A DNA stretch of 64,000 nt, taken from positions 70,891 through 134,890 of the forward strand of contig CAXXGF010000080.1 of the NCBI GenBank assembly GCA_963677445.2, read 5' to 3'. How positions within the stretch are numbered: position 1 is the first letter of the stretch; each line of letters starts with the position of its first letter. The position numbers and the translations under genes were made by a program. Below the pieces are notes generated by a model, which was given only the letters and a program-made list of their open reading frames with translations, was not told the origin of the DNA and did no database searches. Source of the DNA: G963677445 sp963677445. GTDB taxonomy: Bacteria; Bacteroidota; Ignavibacteria; Ignavibacteriales; Melioribacteraceae. This document shows positions 1 through 8,047 of this stretch, in pieces.

Positions 1-210
1 CTTTATGAGGTCCCTGCCAAAAATTCTGATTTCCCCTTTTGTGGGTTTGATAAGTGATAGCAGCATTCTGATGGTTGTGCTCTTTCCTGCTCCGTTAGGG
101 CCGAGAAACCCGAATACATCACCCCGGTATACGTTCAGATCGAGGTTATTTACAGCTGTCAGATTACCGAACTTTTTTGTAAGTCCCTTTACTTCAATTA
201 TTTTTTCCAA
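1..210 (-). CDS. ABC transporter ATP-binding protein, 5' part only
   Basis: The first 70 codons of an ABC ATPase run off the left edge of the window. The reading begins LEKIIEVKGLTKKFG, followed by a Walker A motif GPNGAGKST near residues 38-46 and then the LLSLIKPTKGEI stretch that follows Walker A in this family. The start is TTG at 210: an in-frame TAA lies directly upstream, so no earlier start is possible. In the family this subunit hydrolyses ATP to drive export or import. The cargo cannot be told because the signature motif, Walker B and the permease are outside the window. An export-type ATPase is likely from the short N-terminus, but that is inference. Confidence 0.85.
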   Translation of the reverse strand, partial: MEKIIEVKGLTKKFGNLTAVNNLDLNVYRGDVFGFLGPNGAGKSTTIRMLLSLIKPTKGEIRIFGRDLIK

Positions 211-1032
211 TTAAATTTTTCCGTTTCTTTCATTGCAGATATATATATAAGTTTCGCGTCCTAAAATATAATAATAGTCAAAACAAACAAGGTCAAAAAG
301 ATATTCATATTGTATAAGTCATTTCCTTAAAATTTGGTTCTCAATTAAAAATTTCGACAGGTAAAACCAGAGAAGGAGGAATTACGAATTGAGCAACTTA
401 ATAATAATATTCTTGCTTTAAATGGCAGAATATTGAATTTGTATGTTCAGAACTCCTTACCTCTCGCAAAATGAAATCGCGGAAATTTATAGCGAATTAT
501 CAGATCCCAAGCTCTCAATATAAATAGTATTTCTCATTCATCGAGCTAACAATAAAATAGTTGTTCCATTTTAAAGGATGAAAAGTTGTATCTGTCGTCC
601 CTGACGGGACTTTTTATGATTGAATGTTACCCAATTACCCCACAATGAATTGCGGGGCTATTTTCTGCTTGCCTGTCCGACGCGGCGGATCCCTGACGGG
701 ACTTTCTTCCAGACTTCTATCCCGCGATTATATTTTGCGAATATATCCATGTAAGTTGTTGTTTTTTATACCGGAATCAGGAGTTCTGATGTTAATAAAA
801 ACGAGCCGCACTCGTACTCATGGTCAGGTACTCGTAATCGTTCCCGAACAATTTACCAGAAAAAAAATAAAGCCGGGTACGAGGACGAGTACGATCATTT
901 GTTCAGGATTTATTTTGGTTCCGGCTTCGCCAGCTTAGGAATTAGGAATGATGAATTGCCCCGCCAGGAATATTCTAAATCCCGGTCCGTAAAAGGGCTT
1001 GCTCATCTTCCTGCTTTGATTCTGATTTTTTA

Positions 1033-1080
1033 ATACCGATACCGATACCGATACCGATACCGATACCGATACCGATACCG
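1033..1080. repeat. hexanucleotide tandem repeat, 8 copies of ATACCG
   Basis: Eight uninterrupted, perfect copies of the 6-mer ATACCG span 48 bases in non-coding DNA. The perfect phasing suggests recent slippage. No frame reading through it belongs to a plausible gene. Confidence 0.95.
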
Positions 1081-1531
1081 AAAAATATTCATTATTCAGA
1101 CAATGGTGGAATTGGTTTGTTCACCTGCCATTGCGAGGTTTCAATTTTATTTGGTATGAGCTATATTTTTTACCTGACGGCACACTTGTTTGTTTCTTTT
1201 TTTTCCATCAATAATTACCCCTGGCGGGGCAGTCTCACAAATTGACTAAAATGGTTTGTCCCGTTACGGACAGCATATTTGTATAAATAACTAATCGGTT
1301 AAGTACGGTGTGTCGTAAGGCACACCATATTATCCCCCTGAAACAAAATGTACTGCCCACCGCCCTCACCAACCCGGCCATCACACTCTTACTCTGATTT
1401 TTTAATAACTTATGCTCAGCCTGAAAGTCACCTGTGTCCCACCAGTCCTACGGAAATAAACTAACAACTAAAAAGAAAATCCTTACCATTCTTTTTCATA
1501 AGATTAATAAGGTTATTTTTTTGGTGGTTTC

Positions 1532-1635
1532 CTCTGCTACTAAGGAGCCCCAATTTGGGAAAATGCCAAATTTCAAATTAAACAGTTACAAAAATTTAGT
1601 TTTTTACTCTTTTTCAGGATTTGGAATTATAATGA
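1532..1635 (+). repeat. dispersed intergenic hairpin repeat, copy 1
   Basis: A segment of about 100 bases that recurs at 6837-6940 and 15424-15530. It opens with TGCTACTAAGGAG, then a small hairpin (CCCA, loop ATT, TGGG) near 1549-1559, then an A-rich tract and a GTTACAAAAATTTAG-like stretch. The hairpin is the best conserved part. Copy 3 shows paired changes in the stem. Confidence 0.75.
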
Positions 1636-2042
1636 CGTTTGGGCTCCTCCCCATGAGATTAAAGGAGAGGTTGGGCTGCGCCTGCCCCGGGCATGGAGAG
1701 GTTGGATCAGCCTGGAGCAGAATATAATCTTTTGAGAAGTTTCATCATTAGTAATAAATGGAAAAGAGAATTTGAGACATTATTTATCAATTTCCATTCT
1801 TGTTGCCTGGAAGGTTAATAAATCAAGAATAAGGTTTCATTACATCCTTTTCATTCGTAATTCTCATTCCGCCTGCATCACCCATCCCGTCATCATACTC
1901 CTGCTCATAGACCTACTCTGATTTTTTTTCAAATTCCCCTGTGTCAATAACTTTTTAATCACGCAATAACAGTAAACCAAAACACTTTTATACAAAATCA
2001 CCAAAAAAATTAGTAATTTAAGGTTTATCAAAAATTGGAATT

Positions 2043-3344
2043 ATGGAAAATAAAATGCGCTATTTTGAATCTGACTCATTCACCTATACCGAAAACAAAA
2101 TGTTTTGCGAGGAGGTAGCTGTAGAAAAACTCGCGTCTGAATTTGGCACCCCCCTTTATATCTACAGCAGGAAATTTTTTACTGAACGCTTTAAAGAACT
2201 GAGCGAAGCATTTTCATCAGTGAATCATAAAATTTATTACGCCTCAAAAGCAAATTATAATATTAATGTCATAAAACTATTTTCTGATCTCGGGGCCGGC
2301 ATAGATGTTAACTCAGCCGGAGAACTTCTGCGGGCAAAAGAAGCGGGAATTTCAGGTAACGAACTGATGTTAAGCGGAGTAGGAAAAACCGTTGAGGAAA
2401 TCAAACTGGCTCTGAAAGAGAATGTAATGATGCTGAAAGCCGAATCGGAGGAGGAGGTTTTAAGGATAAATGAAATAGCCGCTGCGATGGGAATAACCGC
2501 GCCGGTGGCTCTTCGTGTTAATCCCGACGTGGACGCGGGAACACATCCCTATATATCCACAGGACTCGCAGAAAATAAATTTGGCATTCCGGCCTCGGAA
2601 GCGTTTGATACCTATAAAAGATGCAACGCGCTCTCAAATGTAAAAATGTGCGGCATTGATATGCACATCGGTTCGCAGATAACCAGCGCCGATCCATTTG
2701 AAGAGGCGGTTGAAAGACTGGCTGAATTATACAAAAAAATAAGGAAAGAAGGAGTTGAACTGGAACATTTTGATATCGGCGGAGGAATAGGGATCAGATA
2801 CAATGATGAAAAAGTTTTCACTCCCTCACAGCTTGCCGATAGAATATTGCCGATTGTAAAGGACCTCAATTGTCAGCTTGTTCTTGAACCGGGCCGTTTC
2901 CTTACAGCCAACGGGGGTATACTTCTTACAGAAACTTTATACACAAAGGAGAACAGAGGCAAAAAATTTGTTGTCGCCGACGGAGCTATGACCGATCTTT
3001 TAAGGCCCAGTATTTATAAAGCATATCATCATATTCAGCCGGTTGTAAAAAACAACAGGGCAAATATTACATGCGATGTAGTTGGCCCCGTTTGTGAAAG
3101 TGGTGACTTTCTGGCAAAAGGAAGGGAAATTGAAGAACCCCGGAGCGGTGATTTACTGGCTGTTATGTCTGCCGGCGCTTATGGCATGGTCATGGCATCC
3201 AATTATAATGGCAGACGCAGAGCTCCCGAAGTAATGGTAGATGGAAATAAATATTTCCTCCTCCGCTCGCGGGAAACATACGAACATCTCCTATATGATG
3301 AAAAAATAATTGAAAAACTCCATAAAAAGGAACCAAATGAGTAA
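2043..3344 (+). CDS. lysA: diaminopimelate decarboxylase
   Basis: Catalyses the last step of lysine synthesis, decarboxylating meso-diaminopimelate to L-lysine with pyridoxal phosphate in the cytoplasm. The 433-residue length is normal for LysA. The PLP lysine is K69 in YYASKANYN. Other family marks are RVNPDVDAGTH, HIGSQI near residue 205, the phosphate-binding GGGIGIRY, EPGRF, and CESGDFLAKGRE, which supplies the active-site cysteine from the partner subunit of the dimer. The start at 2043 lies after a long AT-rich leader; an in-frame ATG 12 bases on (MRYFES) is a possible alternative. The stop overlaps the next gene's start (ATGAGTAA), so the two are probably co-transcribed. Confidence 0.95.
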   Translation: MENKMRYFESDSFTYTENKMFCEEVAVEKLASEFGTPLYIYSRKFFTERFKELSEAFSSVNHKIYYASKANYNINVIKLFSDLGAGIDVNSAGELLRAKEAGISGNELMLSGVGKTVEEIKLALKENVMMLKAESEEEVLRINEIAAAMGITAPVALRVNPDVDAGTHPYISTGLAENKFGIPASEAFDTYKRCNALSNVKMCGIDMHIGSQITSADPFEEAVERLAELYKKIRKEGVELEHFDIGGGIGIRYNDEKVFTPSQLADRILPIVKDLNCQLVLEPGRFLTANGGILLTETLYTKENRGKKFVVADGAMTDLLRPSIYKAYHHIQPVVKNNRANITCDVVGPVCESGDFLAKGREIEEPRSGDLLAVMSAGAYGMVMASNYNGRRRAPEVMVDGNKYFLLRSRETYEHLLYDEKIIEKLHKKEPNE

Positions 3345-3624
3345 ACTTAGTATTTTTGTTCCCTCAGATGTGGAAAACGAAAAAAAATGTCCCAAATGTG
3401 GTCAAAAAGGGACATTGAGAATATCCCGGCCAAAGGATTTTATCGACAACCTTGTGGTCTCCTTCAGCCTGCACAGAAGATTCAGATGTAAAAGCTGTAA
3501 CTGGAAAGGATATCTTTTCAGCCATACAATTTCACGCGACTGGTATAAAATAGTGATCTTCTATATATTCCTGATGATAGTTGTTGTGGCATTGGTAGCT
3601 GTAATCGCGAAGAAATTTATATAA
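3337..3624 (+). CDS. small zinc-ribbon membrane protein
   Basis: A 95-residue protein of unknown function. It has a CPKCG pair near residue 15 and a CKSC pair about 40 residues later, together a plausible four-cysteine zinc ribbon, then one hydrophobic segment (IVIFYIFLMIVVVALVAVI) near the C-terminus. The start at 3337 is preferred to the in-frame ATG at 3310 because AAGGA precedes it at proper spacing and it overlaps the lysA stop by 8 bases, which suggests translational coupling. An inner-membrane location with a cytoplasmic ribbon is inferred. No partner is evident. Confidence 0.75.
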   Translation: MSKLSIFVPSDVENEKKCPKCGQKGTLRISRPKDFIDNLVVSFSLHRRFRCKSCNWKGYLFSHTISRDWYKIVIFYIFLMIVVVALVAVIAKKFI

Positions 3625-3642
3625 CTGAAATGGGAGAAACCA

Positions 3643-5679
3643 ATGAAAAAAATAGTAATATTGTTACTTTTAATATTGTTATCGGCTGACCTTATGACAG
3701 GCCAGGAGAAAAAAGCCATTACCCCTGAAGATATGTGGGCGATGAAAAGAATAAAGGACGTTGTTGTTTCTCCCGATGAATCATTGCTCGCTTTCACTGT
3801 CGGCTGGTATGACGCGGATAAAAATGAAGGTTATTCGGCAGTATATACCATCAAACCTGATGGCAGCGATATGAAAAAACTGATTGATTCAGATAAAAAT
3901 ATCAGTTCGCCGCTTTTCCTCCCCTCTTCAAAAAAAATCGCCTGGTCAATGGATGGGCAAATATATTTGAGTAATTATGACGGATCATCCAGGGAGCAGA
4001 TGACTGAACTCTATTCTGGCGCCTCGGGAGCGCGGTTTTCCGACGATGAAAAAAAGATAATCTTTTCTTCAATGGTCTATCCTGATCTGACTTCCATGGA
4101 AGAAAACAAAAAACGGGACGAGGAAAAAAAGAATAACCAGGTGAGCGCGAAAATATTTACCGAACTGATGTATAAACACTGGAATGACTGGCGCGGTGAA
4201 AAAAGAAGTCACCTGTTCCTGCAATCTGCTGAAACAGGTAAATATACCGATCTGAACCTTCTGAGCGATTCGGATGTCCCGCCGCTGGCCCTCGGAGGCA
4301 ATGTTGATTACGCGATGTCACCCGACGGAAATGAAGTCTGCTTTTCAATGAATCCCGACAAAATGCTCGCAGCGAGCACAAATAATGAAATATACATTCT
4401 TGATATCAGAGCTCTTCCGGGGGGAAAAGCCGGAAAGCCGAAAAAAATAAGCGAAAGCAAAGGAAATGATAATCAGCCATCCTATTCACCCGATGGGAAA
4501 TATATCGCTTTCCGAAGCATGAAAAGAGCCGGTTTTGAAGCTGATGAACTGGACCTCATTTTATTTGACAGAAATTCAGGCAAACTGAAAAACATTACTC
4601 CCGAACCGGGCTTTTCAATCGGCGAAACTATATGGTCGCCCGATTCAAAGTATATCTATTTTACAACTGCAAATACAATATATACATCAATATGCCGGCT
4701 GGATATAAACAACGGGGATATAAAAATAATACTGGAAAAAGGTGATAACGGAAGCATCACACTTTCGGGTGATGGCAAAACCATTTATTTCCTTCAGCAG
4801 CGGTCTACACTTCCCAAAGAAATTTTCGCTGTCAGCAGCGAGGGTAAAAACCTCCGCCAGGTAACATATATCAATAAAGATATCCTTGCCGGAATCGAAT
4901 GGAATCCGGTAGAAACCTTCTGGTCAGAAGGAGCTGAAGGAGCGAAGGTTCAATCAATTCTGGTAAAACCACCTTTCTTTGATGAAAATAAAAAATACCC
5001 GGTTATTTTACTTATCCATGGCGGACCCCAGGGACACTGGACAGATGATTTTCATTACAGATGGAATCTGCAGATGTTCGCCTCAAAAGGGTACGTGGTT
5101 ATAGCTCCCAATCCGAGAGGCAGCACAGGTTACGGACAGAAGTTTACCGATGAAATTTCGCAGGACTGGGGAGGCAAGGTATATATTGATATCATGAATT
5201 CAGTGGATTACGCCCAGGACAGCTACAGCTTTATTGATGAAAATAATCTTTTTGCCGCTGGCGCATCTTATGGCGGATATATGATTAACTGGATAGAGGG
5301 ACATACCGACAAATTTAACGCCCTTCTATGCCATGCCGGAGTATTTAACCTGGAAAGCATGTATGGAGCAACAGAAGAATTATGGTTCCCCGAATGGGAA
5401 TTTGGCGGCGCTCCCTGGGAAAACAGAGAACTTTATAAAAAATGGTCGCCCCATAATTTCGTTGAAAACTTCAAGACTCCGATGCTTGTTGTTCACGGGG
5501 CTTATGATTTCAGAGTGCCCGAAGGACAGGCATTTGAACTGTTTACCAGCCTGCAGAAAATGGGAGTTAAAAGCAAACTGATTTATTTTCCCGATGAATA
5601 TCATTTTGTAATAAAACCGCAAAACGCGCTTTTCTGGTGGAAATCGGTTTTTGAATGGTTTGAAGAGAATAAAAAATAG
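3643..5679 (+). CDS. S9-family prolyl oligopeptidase / acylaminoacyl-peptidase, secreted
   Basis: A serine peptidase that cleaves short peptides, commonly releasing dipeptides. The 678 residues begin with a hydrophobic signal peptide (MKKIVILLLLILLSADLMTG), pointing to the periplasm or surface. Residues about 30-400 carry repeated SPDGK/SPDSK-type motifs typical of the WD40-like beta-propeller. The C-terminal alpha/beta-hydrolase domain has HGGPQGHW, PNPRGSTGYG and the nucleophile motif GASYGGY (Ser near 545). The acid is in HGAYDFRVP (near 622) and the histidine in DEYHF (near 654), so the triad is complete. GGGAGA precedes the start. A peptide-scavenging role is a family-level inference. 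Confidence 0.93.
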   Translation: MKKIVILLLLILLSADLMTGQEKKAITPEDMWAMKRIKDVVVSPDESLLAFTVGWYDADKNEGYSAVYTIKPDGSDMKKLIDSDKNISSPLFLPSSKKIAWSMDGQIYLSNYDGSSREQMTELYSGASGARFSDDEKKIIFSSMVYPDLTSMEENKKRDEEKKNNQVSAKIFTELMYKHWNDWRGEKRSHLFLQSAETGKYTDLNLLSDSDVPPLALGGNVDYAMSPDGNEVCFSMNPDKMLAASTNNEIYILDIRALPGGKAGKPKKISESKGNDNQPSYSPDGKYIAFRSMKRAGFEADELDLILFDRNSGKLKNITPEPGFSIGETIWSPDSKYIYFTTANTIYTSICRLDINNGDIKIILEKGDNGSITLSGDGKTIYFLQQRSTLPKEIFAVSSEGKNLRQVTYINKDILAGIEWNPVETFWSEGAEGAKVQSILVKPPFFDENKKYPVILLIHGGPQGHWTDDFHYRWNLQMFASKGYVVIAPNPRGSTGYGQKFTDEISQDWGGKVYIDIMNSVDYAQDSYSFIDENNLFAAGASYGGYMINWIEGHTDKFNALLCHAGVFNLESMYGATEELWFPEWEFGGAPWENRELYKKWSPHNFVENFKTPMLVVHGAYDFRVPEGQAFELFTSLQKMGVKSKLIYFPDEYHFVIKPQNALFWWKSVFEWFEENKK

Positions 5680-5690
5680 GAGGATCTAAA

Positions 5691-6053
5691 ATGGAAGAAC
5701 AATATAAATCCCCCGATCTGGAAGAACTTGAAAGTGAATATTCCGACGAGGAATCATTAAAAAAAGGTGAAAAAGAGCTGGATGAAAAACTATGGCATAA
5801 AGTTGAACGGGCAGGTAAAAAGATCACTTTCGCCAAAGATATTCTCGCGCTCTATTCTTATATGAAGGATCCATCTGTATCCTGGCACAGAAAAAGCATC
5901 GTAGTCGGAGCCCTTATTTATTTTGTCGCTCCGATTGACGCTATCCCCGATATTGCCCCTCTGATCGGTTATCTGGATGACCTCGGGGTACTTACTGCTC
6001 TCCTTAAATTCCTCGGCAGTGAAATTATTCCCTATTACCAGGGCGAGGAATAA
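5691..6053 (+). CDS. DUF1232 (YkvA-type) membrane protein
   Basis: A 120-residue protein ending in the DUF1232 core: LYSYMKDPSVSWHRKSIVVGALIYFVAPIDAIPDIAP, where the YF-PIDAIPD signature is diagnostic. The N-terminal 40 residues are highly charged. The core probably forms a membrane-inserted helical hairpin. The family's biochemical role is unknown. It lies 11 bases after the S9 peptidase with an AGGAGG-type ribosome site, so it is the last gene of the lysA run and is followed by a terminator at 6073. Confidence 0.88.
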   Translation: MEEQYKSPDLEELESEYSDEESLKKGEKELDEKLWHKVERAGKKITFAKDILALYSYMKDPSVSWHRKSIVVGALIYFVAPIDAIPDIAPLIGYLDDLGVLTALLKFLGSEIIPYYQGEE

Positions 6054-6072
6054 CAGGTTAATTTTTAATAGG

Positions 6073-6098
6073 CCCGGTTAAAATAACCGGGTTTTATT
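6073..6098 (+). terminator. Rho-independent terminator after the lysA-DUF1232 run
   Basis: An 8-bp perfect stem CCCGGTTA/TAACCGGG (6073-6080 with 6084-6091) with a 3-base loop is followed by a T-rich tract. Confidence 0.9.
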
Positions 6099-6233
6099 TA
6101 TTTTTCCCCGACTGCATATATTTTCTTCTGTCCTTCGCTGGAGAATATGGATAACGATTAGAGGAAATAAAAAGGCTGGCCAGAATCCCCTCCATTCCCT
6201 CAAGAAAACGACTAATAATAAAGTGGATATATA

Positions 6234-6785
6234 ATGGATAACAAAAATTTTAAAGTACTGGAAAGTGAAATAATATTCAGCGGAAAAGTTTTCGATCTTC
6301 AGGTTGATCAGATAGAGTACAAAAAAAGTGGAAATAAAGCCCGTCGTGAAGTGGCTGTTCATCCGGGCGGAGCGGTAATTTTGCCGGTTACAAAAGAAAA
6401 CAAAATTATTTTTGTCAGACAATTCCGGTATCCTCATAAAATCAATCTTCTCGAATTACCTGCGGGGAAACTTGAAAAAGGTGAAGAACCCGTACTTTGC
6501 GCGATAAGGGAGTTAAAAGAGGAAACCGGATACACGAGTGACAAGATAATAAAACTGGGAGCAATTCACACCACCCCGGGATTCTGCTCCGAAATACTTC
6601 ATATTTTTCTCGCCGAAGACCTGACAGCGGGCGATCATCAGCGGGAAGAGGGTGAGCAAGATATGGAAATGATTGAGATAGCGCCTGATGAAGCGGTTAA
6701 AAAAGTGATAAAAGGAGAAATCACGGACGCAAAAACAATCTGCGGCCTCTTTTATTATCAGCACAGGAATACAATTGATCATTAA
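6234..6785 (+). CDS. Nudix hydrolase, ADP-ribose pyrophosphatase type
   Basis: Hydrolyses nucleoside-diphosphate sugars, most likely ADP-ribose to AMP and ribose 5-phosphate. The 183 residues match the NudF/YffH class in length and order: N-terminal strand GKVFDLQVDQIEY, then HPGGAVILP, then VRQFRYP. A complete Nudix box follows, GKLEKGE-x7-RELKEETGY, near residues 83-105, with the glutamates that bind the metals. The AIHTTPGFCSE segment matches the substrate loop of ADP-ribose hydrolases. It stands between the lysA terminator and a repeat region, so it is probably its own transcript. The exact substrate is inferred. Confidence 0.9.
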   Translation: MDNKNFKVLESEIIFSGKVFDLQVDQIEYKKSGNKARREVAVHPGGAVILPVTKENKIIFVRQFRYPHKINLLELPAGKLEKGEEPVLCAIRELKEETGYTSDKIIKLGAIHTTPGFCSEILHIFLAEDLTAGDHQREEGEQDMEMIEIAPDEAVKKVIKGEITDAKTICGLFYYQHRNTIDH

Positions 6786-7150
6786 AAGATGACTCTGGTT
6801 TTTATATTGTGTTAAATTTTTTGAGGGGTGTTCACATCTGCTATTAAGGAGCCCCAATTTGGGAAAACGTTAAATCTCAAATTAAGCAGTAACAAGAATT
6901 TCGGTTTTTGATCCTTTTCGTGGGATTTTGTGCAATAGTGATTTAGTGGTCTTTACCTAAACTCAATTAAACTTTGCCTTTTGTATTGTCAATTGTTCAT
7001 TAATAATTGTTAATTGATCTTTTGCCATTTCAAACAGAATTTCACCAGACAGACAAATCGTGGGAAAAAAGATTTAACGTAGGGGCAACCCTTGTGGTTG
7101 CCCTTCTCAGGAATGTCCTGATAATTTCAAAAAAGGCTAAAAAAAACAGC
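6786..7150. repeat. intergenic region with copy 2 of the dispersed repeat
   Basis: No gene is seen between the Nudix gene and the murI stop. Copy 2 of the dispersed hairpin repeat runs from about 6837 to 6940. It opens TCTGCTATTAAGGAG, carries the CCCA/TGGG hairpin near 6852-6863 and the AAGCAGTAACAAGAATTT tract, and may continue to TAGTGATTTAGTGG. A TTAATAATTGTTAATTGA patch near 7000 is of a kind common in intergenic DNA here. Confidence 0.6.
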
Positions 7151-7204
7151 CAAATCGCCCAAATCGCCCAAATCGCCCAAATCGCCCAAACCGCCCAAAC
7201 CGCG
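7151..7204. repeat. 9-bp tandem repeat, 6 units, beside the murI stop
   Basis: Six consecutive 9-base units, four AAATCGCCC then AAACCGCCC and AAACCGCGC, end four bases before the murI stop codon at 7209. Because 9 is a multiple of 3, both strands stay open and code for simple repeats (QIA on plus, GDL on minus). These frames are artefacts of the repeat. Confidence 0.92.
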
Positions 7205-7208
7205 CGGA

Positions 7209-8039
7209 TCACACAATAATTCCCGATAGCTGCTCAAGATCGATCTTCTCAATTTTCTCCACCGGGCGGCCCAGGAACATCTCGGCAACCTCGCGAAATT
7301 TGGTTGAAATATCGCTGACATAATATTCATGCCGCCCCCTGCTCTCCGATTTATTGATAAGACCATTTTTAACCAGGTACTTTTTCAAAACAACTGCTGA
7401 CGCGGTTCCCGAATCTATAAGTTTAACATCATCTCCCATTACCTTCTGGATAACATTTGTCAGTATCGGATAATGGGTGCATCCCAGGATAAGTGTATCA
7501 ACATTTTCCTTTTTTAATTCCGCCAGGTATTCCTCAGCGATCAGGAAGGAAGCTCTGTGGTCTGTCCACCCCTCCTCGGCAAGAGGCACAAAAAGGGGAC
7601 ACGCTTTTTCAAAAACTTTCAGGTCCGGATCCAGATTCAGAAGTTCGGTGGAATAAGCTTTATTGTTTATTGTGGCGTTAGTGCCGATCACCCCGATCCT
7701 GCCATTTTTTGAATTGTTTAAGGCCATTTCGGCGCCCGGTTTTATCACCCCGATAACCGGAATGTTGAATTTATCCTCGATAGCTGGTATCGCAACCGAA
7801 GAAGCGGTATTACACGCTACTATAAGCATCTTAATATTACTTCTCATTAAAAACGCGGCATCCTGTAAAGCATATTCAATCACTGTGCTGTTTGATTTGG
7901 TCCCGTATGGAACTCTCGCAGTGTCGCCAAAATAAATTATGTTTTCATCCGGTAAAAATTCATCGGTTCTTTTCACAACCGTCAGTCCGCCAATGCCCGA
8001 GTCAAATATTCCGATAGGATTTTCTGAAATAAGCTGCAA
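7209..8039 (-). CDS. murI: glutamate racemase
   Basis: Interconverts L- and D-glutamate for peptidoglycan, without a cofactor, in the cytoplasm. The 276 residues show the family order: FDSGIGGLTV near 12, YFGDTARVPYG, the first catalytic cysteine in ACNTAS near 75, GVI/GTNATI, and the second cysteine in LGCTHYP near 185. The start is TTG at 8039 with AGGAG six bases upstream; no in-frame ATG is suitable. The gap to the upstream glnD stop is only 8 bases, so the two are co-transcribed. A 9-mer tandem repeat follows the stop. Confidence 0.95.
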   Translation of the reverse strand: MQLISENPIGIFDSGIGGLTVVKRTDEFLPDENIIYFGDTARVPYGTKSNSTVIEYALQDAAFLMRSNIKMLIVACNTASSVAIPAIEDKFNIPVIGVIKPGAEMALNNSKNGRIGVIGTNATINNKAYSTELLNLDPDLKVFEKACPLFVPLAEEGWTDHRASFLIAEEYLAELKKENVDTLILGCTHYPILTNVIQKVMGDDVKLIDSGTASAVVLKKYLVKNGLINKSESRGRHEYYVSDISTKFREVAEMFLGRPVEKIEKIDLEQLSGIIV

Positions 8040-8047
8040 TATATCTC

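Larger units (their letters stand above)
211..2042. repeat. gene-free 1.8-kb region packed with small hairpin repeats
   Basis: I see no convincing gene here; the open frames have unnatural composition and no ribosome binding site. Short perfect palindromes with small loops are frequent: GTCCC/GGGAC around TGAC at 597-610, TCCC/GGGA around TGAC at 690-701, TGTCC/GGACA at 1257-1272 and GGTGTG/CACACC at 1307-1326. The phrase CTGATTTTTTAATA occurs near 1022 and 1396, with a partial copy near 1915. Copy 1 of a dispersed repeat family lies at 1532-1635. A segment at 755-795 reappears inverted near 55308-55345. Confidence 0.6.

Noticed and set aside
624..938. 104-codon open frame in the left gene-free region
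   Set aside because: It runs through hairpin repeats and inverted CGAGTACGAG-like runs, has no ribosome site and reads as low-complexity; treated as non-coding.
3310..3336. Earlier start for the zinc-ribbon protein
   Set aside because: The 9 extra codons lie inside lysA without a ribosome site; the ATG at 3337 has AAGGA.
1033..7204. Possible CRISPR array at the tandem repeats
   Set aside because: Units are 6 and 9 bases with no spacers, and no cas gene is in the window.
7007..7219. Open frame coding QIAQIAQ repeats
   Set aside because: Produced by the 9-bp tandem repeat; no start signal and no conserved part.
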